From: Sphaeroforma sirkka
Taxonomy: Eukaryota > Opisthokonta > Ichthyosporea > Ichthyophonida
DNA: 25,126 bases
NCBI GenBank assembly: GCA_001586965.3
Contig: LUCW03000563.1
Location: forward strand, 5,001 to 30,126
Direction: 5' to 3'
Position 1 is the first letter of the stretch, and every line of letters starts with the position of its first letter. The position numbers and the translations under genes were made by a program. The notes beneath the pieces are model-generated. The model saw nothing but the letters and a program-made list of their open reading frames with translations. It was not told where the DNA came from and made no database searches. This document shows positions 10,451 through 19,193 of the stretch, one piece after another.

Positions 10451-10996
10451 TCAAAGATCACCGATCAATTCGTTCGGTTTTAATTGGTAGAATTCTCGTA
10501 AGGGTGCGACTGTGTTCGCGAAGTTGGGGAGATGCTCATGGAGGTAGTTCGCCAAACATAAGGCGGAAGCTATGTCCTTGTACCGTAGTGGGGTGGGCCA
10601 GTCGAGTAGCTTTACTTGTTTCTCATGGTCGACGTTGATGCCTTGCGCAGACACCTTCTTCTCCAACTTCGTGACTTCGGAGATAGTAAAATGGTACTTG
10701 GCGGGGTTGAGCTTAAAGCTATGGTACGTTAATCGTTCGATTACCTTGTGCACCGTCTTAATATGTTCGTCATAGTCGTCGCTAGCGATAACTATGTCGT
10801 CGATGTAGTGATGGACCGGAAAACCGTCAAGTATCGTACTCAATGTACGTTGGAACTGCTGCGTGAGTACATGGAGTCCGAACGGTGCTGATGTGAACGA
10901 GTACTGATAACGCTGTCTATGGTTTGCTGCAGAAATATACAATGTTCTATTTTTGTTTGTTATGTAAATCAAAGAGGTCTCCCGAGGGACTCTCAT
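10451..10996 (-). pseudogene. reverse transcriptase fragment (relic B)
   Basis: The frame contains YSFTSAPFGLH (the PFG block that precedes the active site), then HHYIDDIVIASDD, the catalytic YIDD box, then FKLNPAKYHFTISEVTKLEK and the thumb/connection part LLDWPTP. The usual LGY block of Gypsy RT is changed to LEKK. The fingers part with the first catalytic Asp is lost; the first 15 or so residues are unlike RT and come from the junction sequence. Confidence 0.9.
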
Positions 10997-12089
10997 GGCA
11001 CCCTCGGGAAAACTGCAAGAGGGTTCCCTCGTGAGCCCGCCCGCTCGCTCGCTTGCTCTCTATGATAGTGTCTTATGAAAAAGCTAATTTTAGGGACGAC
11101 CCAAGCCCGCAAGGCTGGAGTAAAGAATTATCAGTGCCTGATAATTTTACTCTTACCGAAGGAAACCTCTTCCCAGTATCTAACAGTGGAAGCTTTTATA
11201 AAGTATCATGATTTTTTTAGGTGTATGTGGGAGAACATTTCCACTCGGTCATCCCTCACTCTCTACACACTTGTTGACTCTGACGGGATAAATACCAATA
11301 AACCCTTACTTACACTACTTCATTGCTCACTACAATATCACCAATCGTAGATCCCGAGGGATCTCACATTCCGAGGGGATCCCACATAGGGGGATGTAAG
11401 AGGGTCACCACCCTCCACCATGGGAGATCTCGTAGAGATCTTCCATGTACGAGGGCTTCTGCCCACTACCATTACTACTTCCCACACATATAAACTTCAT
11501 CCATTTTCTGAAGGAACATATACCAGAAAGCTATGCTCCCCTCTAACAACAGTATCTTATTGTCACTACACAAGCGTAATTTACTTACCTAATGTACCTC
11601 TCATGACCTATCCACCCTATAGCACACCTCTCATGACCTCCGAAGAAGGGGCACCTTGTGGTAGAGGAAGGATAGCTCTAGGGTTTTGATGAGATGAGAT
11701 ACATCCCTGCTTTCGGATGGCTGGAATTAAGTAAATTATGAATTGTAGGAACTTCACATGTTCACTGGGCAACCTAAATGGATACCTTCATAAAATTTGA
11801 TGCCACCGCAAGGAGATTATCGGTTATAAGCCCTAAAAATAAAAGTGGATTAGATATTCAAGTTAATTTGAAATTTCCTGTTCGCTCGCTCTCTACGATA
11901 GGTTATGTATACTCATGGGTACAGTTATATGTATAGGGGGGACAGTCGGTAGGGGAGAGAGAAGCAGAGGGTACTAAAAATGAGTATATAGTATCCAGTC
12001 CTTATGGATGAATGTGTAGATGAGAGTCCATTTACCTGTCCAATGTATTTAGCTGTATGCACGGTTGTGTGGAAGTGCGAACCATGATG
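10997..12089. other. interval between relics B and C, no recognisable gene
   Basis: No protein family is recognisable. The words CGCTCGCTCGCTTGCTCTCTA at about 11043 and CGCTCGCTCTCTACGATAG at about 11883 suggest a diverged repeat at the two ends of an inserted segment. ACCTCTCATGACCT occurs at 11596 and 11626. A strong hairpin is listed separately. Confidence 0.5.
11419..11447. repeat. 13-bp stem, 3-base loop hairpin
   Basis: CATGGGAGATCTC, loop GTA, GAGATCTTCCATG: the arms pair throughout except one G-T position. It lies just after a GC-rich stretch of GGGATC/GAGGGATC words. Confidence 0.85.
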
Positions 12090-12094
12090 TTGAC

Positions 12095-12940
12095 TCACAC
12101 TCGACTATCTTCTCTGAATCATTCCATCGCTTCTGTCTCTTCTTGAGTGCGATGTCCTTCACTTTCTCAAGCAAGAAAAGACTACATCTCTGGTACGACG
12201 CGTCTCCTCTAAACATGGTAAAACATGGTCGTCCTGAAAATCCTTGTTGAAAAGTACTTGTAGTCCACTATAACGGCCCCTGAAATAGTGCGCGGGTGTT
12301 GTACCAGTGACTAAATCCGGTGTATTGTTCATTTGTGTCTGTGCCCAGTTAGTTGAGTATGGCCACATGCCAGCATTGTCTAGCAAGGCTCGAACTCCTT
12401 CACCTTTCTGTGTCGTACCTCATTCGCACCATGTGTCTGAGGCTTATAAGATACGCCAATCTTGTGGCATGATCCCGCAACGAGTAAGAGTGTCGTCATG
12501 ATATTTCCTGTAAACTCACTAACGTTGTAGGTACATACAATAGCTGGCCAGCCAAAATCTGCGAAACAATATATGCACTCAGCCACAGTGGGTGTTGATT
12601 TGTCTTTCAGAGGATATAGAACGTTACATCGTGAAGCAACTTCAAACACGTGACAGACATACTTATCTTTCGTGTGTTCGGACGTGGGTAGCTCAACCAA
12701 ATTAATGATAACCCTGCGTCACAACTTGTCTTCTGATACAATCTTTAATGGGGCATATCCATAGCGCTTGATCCGGCTATCTTCGCAGTCGTTGCATTTG
12801 TGATGCACCTGAGATATATATTGCCTAAGCTTTGGGTGTATAATTGCTCTTGCAATCTTTCTCAGTCATAACCTTATCCACGTGTTTAAGCGCATAATTT
12901 TGCCTTAACCACTTCAGAATGTCGTCCTCCGATGAACTCG
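12095..12940 (-). pseudogene. integrase (relic C)
   Basis: The end of the zinc finger is visible as HHKCNDCEDSRIKRYGYAPL, equivalent to RRCTDCEKNQIKRYGWAPL in A. The core continues with INLVELPTSEHTKDKYVCHV, then IVCTYNVSEFTGN where A has VLCSDNGSEFCTD, so the second catalytic Asp is Tyr and the first is Asn. KPQTHGANEVRHRKVKEF and WAQTQMNNTPDLVTGTTPAH follow in a shifted frame. It is catalytically dead. Confidence 0.88.
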
Positions 12941-12944
12941 CTGA

Positions 12945-13260
12945 GTCAATGTCTGGAGGTTAGGATTCCGCTACTACATCACTAGGACTTGAAGATTCGT
13001 CTGGTCTCATCTCGCCTGAAAGATCGGCCGTGTGAATTCTACTAATGTACTCCTTGTCCATGGGTTGAGTAGCATGGTGGTATACATCTGGAAAATCGTC
13101 CCTGTCAGAACGTATCTCCTTGTAGAATGCTTTCGCTAGTGACTTGTTCCTCTTTGTTACTGTAGGATTAGATTGTACCTCGGTAACGCATACTGCAGTT
13201 TCGTGTGTCGTCTCAGCCTCTCGTTGAAACTTAGGTGTCAAGAATGGAATCTTGGATTCT
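12945..13260 (-). pseudogene. linker region of relic C pol
   Basis: An open stretch of about 93 codons (13241-12960; TPKFQREAETTHETAVCVTE, AKAFYKEIRSDRDDFPD) sits where element A has the charged linker between the methyltransferase-like domain and the integrase finger. It is rich in Glu, Asp, Lys and Ser and has no motif I recognise. Confidence 0.55.
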
Positions 13261-13271
13261 TCAACCTTACG

Positions 13272-13319
13272 CTTGAAGGTCTCGCTAAAACCCTAAACTC
13301 TAAACCCTTGAAGGTCTCG
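13272..13319. repeat. 13-bp duplication around telomere-like repeats
   Basis: CTTGAAGGTCTCG is present at 13272-13284 and 13307-13319. The 22 bases between them hold AAAACCCTAAA and CTAAACC, about three TTTAGGG-type units seen from the other strand. It lies in the linker between the methyltransferase-like domain and the integrase of relic C. Confidence 0.9.
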
Positions 13320-13559
13320 AACTGTGTTCATTTGGATGTTCCAACTGGACCTATTCGACATATGATTGTATATCGCCAAGGCATCTTCTGACCTGCACGG
13401 GTACCCTGGTAGAGAAAGTATCTACCTCTCTATCCACATATATGGGCTCACATTGTATCATCGATATCAACTGTGGGAGCTATTTATCTGAATGTCTTAC
13501 GGGACAACACAACGTGATGGTAGCATCTTGTATATGTACATAATTAGCAACTGTGATAT

Positions 13560-13915
13560 CAACAACCACGGTGGATTCGCTCATGCGTTCTCATCTGTTA
13601 AGTCGATTTGAAACTCATCACCTTCTGGATGTTTCAGAGTCCGGTATCGCAGCAGCTGCGCATTATGATGTGCTGCAAACATGTCAAGGGTATTAGGGTT
13701 TTATAAAACCCTAAAACCCTGTTGTCGCAATCTTAAACCATCTAGAATTGGCCATCCAATCCGTAGCTAGTAACTCTCGGCCCATTTTGTTGAAGTACGG
13801 TACAAAGCGTGACAGCATATCCGATAAGTGAGTATGCATCCCCGGTATGTGTGATGCTAAATGGAAAATTTGCATTCGTATCGTGCCATCGACTGACCAA
13901 TTGTGAGTTGGGGTT
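13560..13915 (-). pseudogene. methyltransferase-like domain (relic C)
   Basis: Blocks LATDWMANSRWFKIA, DMFAAHHNAQLLRYRTLKHP and GDEFQIDLTDENA align with element A. The expected Trp of WANPP is a TGA at 13581-13583, followed by ANPPW. Between FKIA and DMFAA, where A has QSRWGPFTV, a telomere-like stretch is present instead (about 13690-13725). The NPP motif here is NPPW; it is NPPC in A. Confidence 0.8.
13695..13720. repeat. telomere-like palindrome inside relic C
   Basis: AGGGTTTTATAAAACCCT (13695-13712) is a perfect 18-bp palindrome of two facing telomere-like motifs and is followed by AAAACCCT. It replaces about nine codons of the methyltransferase-like domain. Confidence 0.85.
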
Positions 13916-14248
13916 CTAAAATCCCCAGTCCTTAAAATGAGTGAGTGCAGTCACAATAGCCAACAGCTCTTGTTGCACCGTCGGGTAGTTGATTTGTGAC
14001 GAGTCCATAGCCCTGCTAAAGAACTGCACGTATCTCGGTTTCCCGTCAATCATTTGATACAGAACGCCTCCTAACGCCATGTCGGATGCGTCTGTAGCCA
14101 CCATGAATGGTACTCCATGTTTCGGTGGCTGGACTACTGGAGCCCGCTGAACCACTGTTTTGAGCTGCTAAAAGGCATCATCACATTCTTTAACCCACAA
14201 CGCTGCCAATCTAGCCTTGTGACATCGTAAATGTTCGAAAGGCATAAG
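13916..14248 (-). pseudogene. RT connection and RNase H (relic C)
   Basis: The frame reads LMPFEHLRCHKARLAALWVK, a stop after CDDAF, then GVPFMVATDASDMALGGVLY with the RNase H catalytic DASD, then YVQFFSRAMDSSQINYPTVQ and QELLAIVTALTHFKDWGF before a stop. It matches the same segment of element A closely. The rest of the RNase H domain is shortened: DW passes to SVDGTI..., and the usual LYG...DHKSL part is not visible. Confidence 0.85.
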
Positions 14249-14845
14249 TGTAAACTTCGATGGAAATTACTAGGTTTCAAACTATATTAAACTAAAATAC
14301 AATTTAGTCAGTTAGGATTTAGCAGTGGTAGCTTGTGTAAGAATGATCGGGACTGCCTCTTGTTAAGAGCCTAAATATCCTCGATCACACAGGGCGTACC
14401 TCTAGCTGTTCTTTATTGGATAATTTTCACTAGAAGTACTAAGTGTTCATGACCACTTGCCTAATTTGTAAATAGACATAATAACGTAAGTCACGTTAAT
14501 ACATTAGCTGATATAAATAAAGTTCCATCTGAAGAAAAGTTAAAAAAAGAAAAGACTTATTGGATTTTGGAGATTGGCGGGAGGACCAAAATCTATAAGT
14601 AGTAGTTCGGAGATTATAAAATTTAGTTTATAATATCCTACATCTACTAATGTCTCAAATAGGTCCAAATAGATGAGTCATACCAAATACTCAGGCTATT
14701 GGAGCCATCAAAGTCAATTTAGAACACTTTGGAAATATTGGAAAAAAGAGCTTGTACTAAATTATTTAAAATACAAATAAAAAAACCAATGTATTATCTC
14801 AATTGATCTTGATATTTTAGACTGACCGGAGGCCGTATTTCTACA
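14249..14845 (-). repeat. 3' LTR of the minus-strand copy (element A)
   Basis: On the minus strand this AT-rich, non-coding stretch starts TGTAGAAATACGG after a G-rich putative polypurine tract (CTACTGGGGGCTA) and ends AAGTTTACA, giving TGTA...TACA ends. It contains CAATAAAG as a possible poly(A) signal at about 14417-14424. The 5' boundary is inferred because no second LTR of this copy is present. Confidence 0.7.
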
Positions 14846-14974
14846 TAGCCCCCAGTAGCTTTTAGAACTACGAACGTACGTTAAGATACGATCTAGTTGG
14901 TAAAGCGAAAACCAAAGTAAAAAAACGGTTTCGGTCATGACTTATCGAGTAAGTATGTGCCTATATGTACGAGT

Positions 14975-16297
14975 TCAAGACTCATGTTGTACTCTATGTC
15001 GTTTAGTATTTGGTCCAGTAACCATTTCCGATGTAGGCGCCTTACGTTTATTATTTGGTAAGGTAATAGCCAAAGGCTGTTCTTCATTAGTAAGTAAGTT
15101 TGAACAATTTTCTGCACTGTTGGTAAGCAGATCAGAAAGTTTAGTCACGTAGGAAGTAGGTGGCAAATAGGGAATTTCAGATCCGTCAGGGTTTGTAGTC
15201 ACCTGAGGAAACCCTTTTCGTTTATCTCGTGTGTTCTTATGTAAACGCTTATTCCATTTCTTATTAAAGATACGAAGAAAGTCGCGAGATTCACGAAATG
15301 CATCGGAGGTTAGCCAAGCTACTGTCCCATCCATGAAACGGGTCTTGTAGTAAGTGTAACCGTCTTCGGATGTTCTGTCAATTATATCTTTGACTTGTGA
15401 CTCCATAACTGGTACATCAGAATCAAATGAGCGAGCGAATGAGAGTTCGGAGGTAGGGATACGGTGAGTGCCTAAATTAGTTGCGCTAGTACCATCAATG
15501 TTATTCACTTCGTAAGTATCACTCTTCTCATCATGGTAGGAAATAACAAAAGGTCCTATCGTCTTAGAAGAGAGTTCGGTAACGTTGGCGTTTCGATTTA
15601 TAATGTTAACGTAATCGCCGACTTTGAACTGAACAATGTTCTTAGTGTTATTCCATCGGTCATACGCTTTAAGTAGGACACGATTCTTGTGCTCGAGTAA
15701 ACAGGGGTAAACAACGTTCTGCATATGCTCAATCTTTTGTAGCCACGGGGTAACGTGTTTCTCGGGCGCAGTTTTATCAAACGTTGCTTGTAATTCACTA
15801 TAGCGGCCAAAGAAATAGTGAAGCGGGAGTGTTCCAGTTTGAGGATTCATGCAGTTATTCATTTGAGTCTGAACCCATTTCAAATGATAAGGCCACATAT
15901 CCTCAACGTCGTCTAGTGCGGTACGCAAGAGTTTCTTAAGTTCTCTATGACGTGTCTCATTTGCACCCTGCGTTTGAGGTTTGTAAGGAACACCACGCCT
16001 ATGGTTCATGCCTGATACGAGTATAAGTGCCTCCATTACGTCGGTACAAAACTCACTACCGTTATCAGAACATAGTACTCGGGGGGAAACCGAAGTCATT
16101 AAAGACGTGATAGCATAATTCTGCCACTGTTTGTGGACGTTTGTTCGGTATTGCATAAAGCAAGTTATAGCCCGAAGCCACACATAAGAAATGACAGATA
16201 TATACATCGCCAGTATGCTTGGATCGCGGAGTTTAACCAAATCGACTATGACTCGGCGCATCGGTTGGTCTTCTGTCACACTTTTAGGGGTGCCCAA
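14975..16297 (-). pseudogene. integrase core, C-terminus and chromodomain, minus-strand copy
   Basis: The domain inserts retroelement cDNA into the genome. The 440-codon frame begins TEDQPMRRVIVDLVKL (first catalytic Asp), then SDNGSEFCTD (second Asp, 16064-16066) and KPQTQGANETRHRELKKLL (catalytic Glu). Next come VGDYVNIINRNA and GPFVISYHDEKSDTYEV (SH3-like), then VKDIIDRTSEDGYTYYKTRF with IFNKKW, a chromodomain-like block, and a basic tail (NNKRKAP, TKRHRV). One C is missing in VKLPR and one C is extra before PRVLC, compared with the plus copy. About 55 residues between them are therefore read out of frame and are not integrase sequence. Confidence 0.88.
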
Positions 16298-16716
16298 CCG
16301 TATCGCTTGATCTGGTTCTTTTCACAATCAGTACAGCGTCGGTATACTTCACGTATGGTTTCTTTCAGCGCCGGGTGATCAAGCCCTGCACGAATAGCCA
16401 TTTTATAAGTATGCTCATATGCTCGATGCGTTAAATTATGTATAATTTTAACTCTACTTTCGAGCTCCTCTAAGTCAGTCAGATTCTGCGTAACGCTGGC
16501 TGGATGAACCATAGTCCTGTTGGAAAGGGCAACCTCAGTATCAGGAGGGGTAGACTCCTGAGATACATAATTGACAACATTAGATTGTTGAAGTATCTTC
16601 TTCAGTTGTTTCGCAACTCCTGGCTGTTCTTTAAGCAGCGCTTTAAGTAGTTGAGTGCGAGCTTCAGGTTCTCTTAGAGTTTTGAGTCTTTGATCCATGG
16701 CCTTAGCTAGTTCCAT
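16276..16716 (-). CDS. integrase N-terminal zinc-finger segment, minus-strand copy
   Basis: Reads MELAKAMDQRLKTLREPEAR, then a polar linker, then HNLTHRAYEHTYKMAIRAGL and VYRRCTDCEKNQIKRYGWAP, an HHCC zinc-binding finger (H-x3-H ... C-x2-C) as found before DDE integrase cores. It overlaps the preceding frame by 14 bases at ATGGAACTAGC and ends in a TGA at CTAAAAGTGTGA. The plus-strand copy has two more A here. The intact polyprotein frame probably continues into the core, so this is likely one broken reading frame rather than a separate gene. Confidence 0.8.
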   Translation of the reverse strand: MELAKAMDQRLKTLREPEARTQLLKALLKEQPGVAKQLKKILQQSNVVNYVSQESTPPDTEVALSNRTMVHPASVTQNLTDLEELESRVKIIHNLTHRAYEHTYKMAIRAGLDHPALKETIREVYRRCTDCEKNQIKRYGWAPLKV

Positions 16717-17437
16717 GTTTTTTACGATCTAATGCCGTTTCAATCGGCATTACCTCGACTGCAATCTTGTTGGGTGCATGTGTTGTACGAGTCTTGAGCT
16801 TTTGTTCAAACTCTTTAGACTCCTCTAGTTTAGCTAAGAATTCGGTTGAGGGTTTCCACTTAGTGGTACCTGCAGGACCGATGCGACAAACAATGGTGTG
16901 TTTCCAAGGCGTCTTCTTAATAGAATAGGATCCCTGATACAAGAACGTGTCGGTTTCACGGTCGACATAAATAGGTTCGTCTTGAATCATATTAATTAAA
17001 TCACGTATCCATGGGTCGGAGTTACGTAAGGGACAACACAGCGTAATGGTAGATTTAGTAATATTAACATAATTTAACAACTGTGCGATAAGTTGACAAG
17101 GTGGGTTAGCCCACGCATTATGCTTTGATAAGTCAAGCTGAAATGCATCACCTTTAGGATGAGTCAACGACCTATATTCAGAAACCTGTTTGTTATGTTC
17201 TGCGGCGAACATATCAACAGTAAATGGACCCCATCGTGATTGAGCGAGGTTAAACCATTTCTTATTTAGCATCCAATCGGTTGCTAATAACTCTTTGACT
17301 GTTTTCTGGTAGTCGGGCACAAGTCGAGAGAGCATGTCAGGAAGATGGTTATGTATTCCTGGAATGTGTGTTATATTAAAAGCGAACTTGGCAATAATGT
17401 CATGCCAGCGGCTCACCAACTGTGAATCAGGGTTCAT
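16703..17437 (-). CDS. methyltransferase-like domain of element A pol, minus-strand copy
   Basis: The start has the RNase H tail (SQLVSRWHDIIAKFAFNITH, LPDMLSRLVPDYQ). The following block has RWGPFTVDMFAAEHNKQVSE, GDAFQLDLSKHNAWANPPC and SDPWIRDLINMIQDEPI. The pattern VD-x-FA-x-x-x-N ... DA ... W-x-NPP resembles the Dam-like methyltransferase region after RNase H in DIRS elements, and NPPC stands where N6-adenine methylases have [DN]PP[YFW]. KTPWKHTIVCRIGP ends the block. It differs from the plus copy at three of 244 residues. Methylase activity is unproven; the domain may be structural. Confidence 0.8.
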   Translation of the reverse strand: MNPDSQLVSRWHDIIAKFAFNITHIPGIHNHLPDMLSRLVPDYQKTVKELLATDWMLNKKWFNLAQSRWGPFTVDMFAAEHNKQVSEYRSLTHPKGDAFQLDLSKHNAWANPPCQLIAQLLNYVNITKSTITLCCPLRNSDPWIRDLINMIQDEPIYVDRETDTFLYQGSYSIKKTPWKHTIVCRIGPAGTTKWKPSTEFLAKLEESKEFEQKLKTRTTHAPNKIAVEVMPIETALDRKKHGTS

Positions 17438-17451
17438 ATCTTTTAAGTATG

Positions 17452-17690
17452 TTAAAGACTTTGATCACAGGCGACAGTAAAGTAACTTCCATAAAGGTAG
17501 TCTTTAAACTGTCTTAGCGCAGTAACTATAGCAAGGAGCTCTTGTTTAACGGTAGGGTAATTCCGTTGACTCTTATTATAACTCTTGCTAAAGAATTGTA
17601 TGTAGCGCGGTTTACCATTTATCGTTTGGTAAAGCACTCCACCTACCGCTCGATCTGAAGCGTCGGTTGCTACTTGAATGGGACACCATC
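17452..17690 (-). pseudogene. RNase H, minus-strand copy
   Basis: RNase H degrades the RNA of RNA-DNA hybrids during reverse transcription. VATDASDRAVGGVLYQ carries the catalytic Asp; YIQFFSKSYNKSQRNYPTVK, QELLAIVTALRQFKDYLYGS and FTVACDQ follow. The frame is broken at VPF by the loss of one C against the plus copy, and at CDQ by loss of one A in an A run, giving a premature stop. Confidence 0.88.
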
Positions 17691-19184
17691 CACAGGGTAC
17701 TGCATGATGGGTGCGTCCATTACTTTACTTTTGACTAGTTTAAATGCATCATCACATTCTTTAGTCCAAAGCTTTCCCAAAGGTCCTTTGTGCAGCCGTA
17801 GGTGACTGAAAGGCTTTAAGTAATGAGAAAGATGCGGTACCGAATCCGAGAAGAAGTTAACAAACCCACACACAGAGTTCACATCTCTTCCAGTAATTGG
17901 TGTTGATAAATCCAACAGAAACTGTTTCTTGCCAGGATCAATTTCTACCCCTGCTGCAGATACTTTGTAGCCAAGTAAGTGTATAGTATCTTTAGCAAAA
18001 GAACACTTGTCTTCGTTAATCTTAAGTTTAGCATGATTAAGTCGCTTTAAGACTTCTTTAACGAGTTTAGCATGTTCATGTGCTGTCTTTGTAAAGATAA
18101 CTATATCATCTAAATAGACTGATACGTTATACGACAGGTCCGCAAATAGTTCCATCATAACTTGTTGGAAGAAAGAAGGTAACATGTGTAAGCCTTCAGG
18201 TGCACCTTTAAACTGGTACTTCTTACCTTGCCAAGTAAAGGAAAAGTATTTCCTATGAGGCTCATATATCTGTAGTTGATGGAATGCAGCTTTTAAGTCT
18301 ATCTTGGAAAAGATAGTCGCACCCTCCATTTTGCGTAGTATCTCGCTTATCTTAGGTAAAGGAAAACTATGTTGCGGAATTAGTTTGTAGATTGGCGACA
18401 GGTCTAGTACTACTCTTGTTTTACTAAACGTTCCATCAGATTTATATTGATCGACCGCTAAGAGAGCTAAGTTAACTGGGGTTGCATCATAATTGATTTC
18501 AATTAGACCCTGTTTTAACCAATCTTCGATTTGGGTTTTGACAACGTCTTTGTGTCTCCAACTCACGTAGTTATGTGAAGGACACTTTAACTTAGAGAAG
18601 TCGACGTTTGTTAAGTCAAGTCTAACGTACCCATTAGAGAACTTAAACATACACCAGTCAGTTATTGCAATCTTCCTGTTTTGTATAATTAAGTCCATAA
18701 TTATATCGGTGAAGTGCGGAATCATATCCTTTGCTTCACCTTCCGGAGGTTTAGGTATCTTTAACATATTATCATCTGACTGATCTTTATTCGGGTCTAG
18801 CCCATTAGGCAGACCAGTGAGTGTTATACCTAAACTGAGAAGATCAGTCATACCTATAATTAAATCGTATTTCTGAGACATGTCAGTAACGATTAGGTGA
18901 GTCTTCACTTCTCTTCTATCTGACAGCATTATGTGTGCATAGTCAATGGCTTGTTCGCAAGTAGTAACTTTGCCATTTCCCAAGATTAAATCAGTTGTTT
19001 CGTTATGGACAGCCATATCTGTAGCGTAGGCTACTCGGCATGAGATAGCAGAGACTTCAGCCCCTGGATCAAATAGTGCCATAACTTTTTCTCCATTTAC
19101 GAAAACTGTTTGAAAGATACGTTCATCTCCTTTGGTATAGATTTTATTGAACATTTTCTCATAATCTTGCTCTAGTGCGCACAT
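17670..19184 (-). CDS. protease and reverse transcriptase, element A
   Basis: This is the single-copy pol start and the best preserved frame (504 codons). Residues 20-120 are a retroviral-type aspartic protease: FDPGAEVSAIS at 38-48, with Pro where Ser or Thr is usual, and YDLIIGMTDLLSLGI near 105-120 as the hydrophobic-IG flap-end block. RT follows: GLIEINYDATPVNLALLAVD, TRVVLDLSPIYKLIPQHSFP, IFSKIDLKAAFHQLQI (first catalytic Asp), FKGAPEGLHMLPSFFQ and VYLDDIVIF at 356-364 (YLDD, codons 18105-18116). LLGYKVSAAGVEIDPGK and PLGKLWTKECDDAF complete the connection. The frame ends at VPFK by a frameshift. It lies in the same frame as gag, after a TGA at 19194-19196; the first Met may not be a true start. 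Confidence 0.92.
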   Translation of the reverse strand: MCALEQDYEKMFNKIYTKGDERIFQTVFVNGEKVMALFDPGAEVSAISCRVAYATDMAVHNETTDLILGNGKVTTCEQAIDYAHIMLSDRREVKTHLIVTDMSQKYDLIIGMTDLLSLGITLTGLPNGLDPNKDQSDDNMLKIPKPPEGEAKDMIPHFTDIIMDLIIQNRKIAITDWCMFKFSNGYVRLDLTNVDFSKLKCPSHNYVSWRHKDVVKTQIEDWLKQGLIEINYDATPVNLALLAVDQYKSDGTFSKTRVVLDLSPIYKLIPQHSFPLPKISEILRKMEGATIFSKIDLKAAFHQLQIYEPHRKYFSFTWQGKKYQFKGAPEGLHMLPSFFQQVMMELFADLSYNVSVYLDDIVIFTKTAHEHAKLVKEVLKRLNHAKLKINEDKCSFAKDTIHLLGYKVSAAGVEIDPGKKQFLLDLSTPITGRDVNSVCGFVNFFSDSVPHLSHYLKPFSHLRLHKGPLGKLWTKECDDAFKLVKSKVMDAPIMQYPVDGVPFK

Positions 19185-19193
19185 ATGGTACTG

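Larger units (their letters stand above)
8305..10996 (-). mobile_element. relic B: Ty3/Gypsy chromodomain element, decayed pol
   Basis: Minus-strand blocks run in the normal Gypsy order: RT, RNase H, methyltransferase-like region, integrase zinc finger and core, integrase C-terminus, chromodomain. Frames change many times and stops are frequent, so the copy is dead. Gag, protease and the first RT motifs are missing. RT homology begins at about 10945, and GC-rich unrelated sequence lies above it. The gene order equals that of elements A and C, but the sequence is clearly diverged from both. Confidence 0.9.
12090..14248 (-). mobile_element. relic C: older Gypsy relative of element A, truncated at both ends
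   Basis: Minus-strand homology to element A starts in the RT connection (LMPFEHLRCHK, reading into WVKECDDAF) and ends within the integrase C-terminus (RWNDSEKIVECE, about 12095). It ends abruptly at 14248, where the 3' LTR end of element A begins. Stops and frameshifts break it throughout. Its SH3-like part, chromodomain and 3' LTR are missing. Element A inserted into it, so C is the older of the two. Confidence 0.88.

Noticed and set aside
13581..13583. TGA read as Trp (alternative genetic code), from A-TGA-ANPP in relic C
   Set aside because: Intact frames use TGG for Trp and end at TGA. Relic C also has TAA and TAG stops and frameshifts, so this is ordinary decay.
14935..15152. Open frames antisense to the integrase tail (and the copy at 22847-23062)
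   Set aside because: They are shadows of the coding strand, repeated only because the arms are inverted copies.
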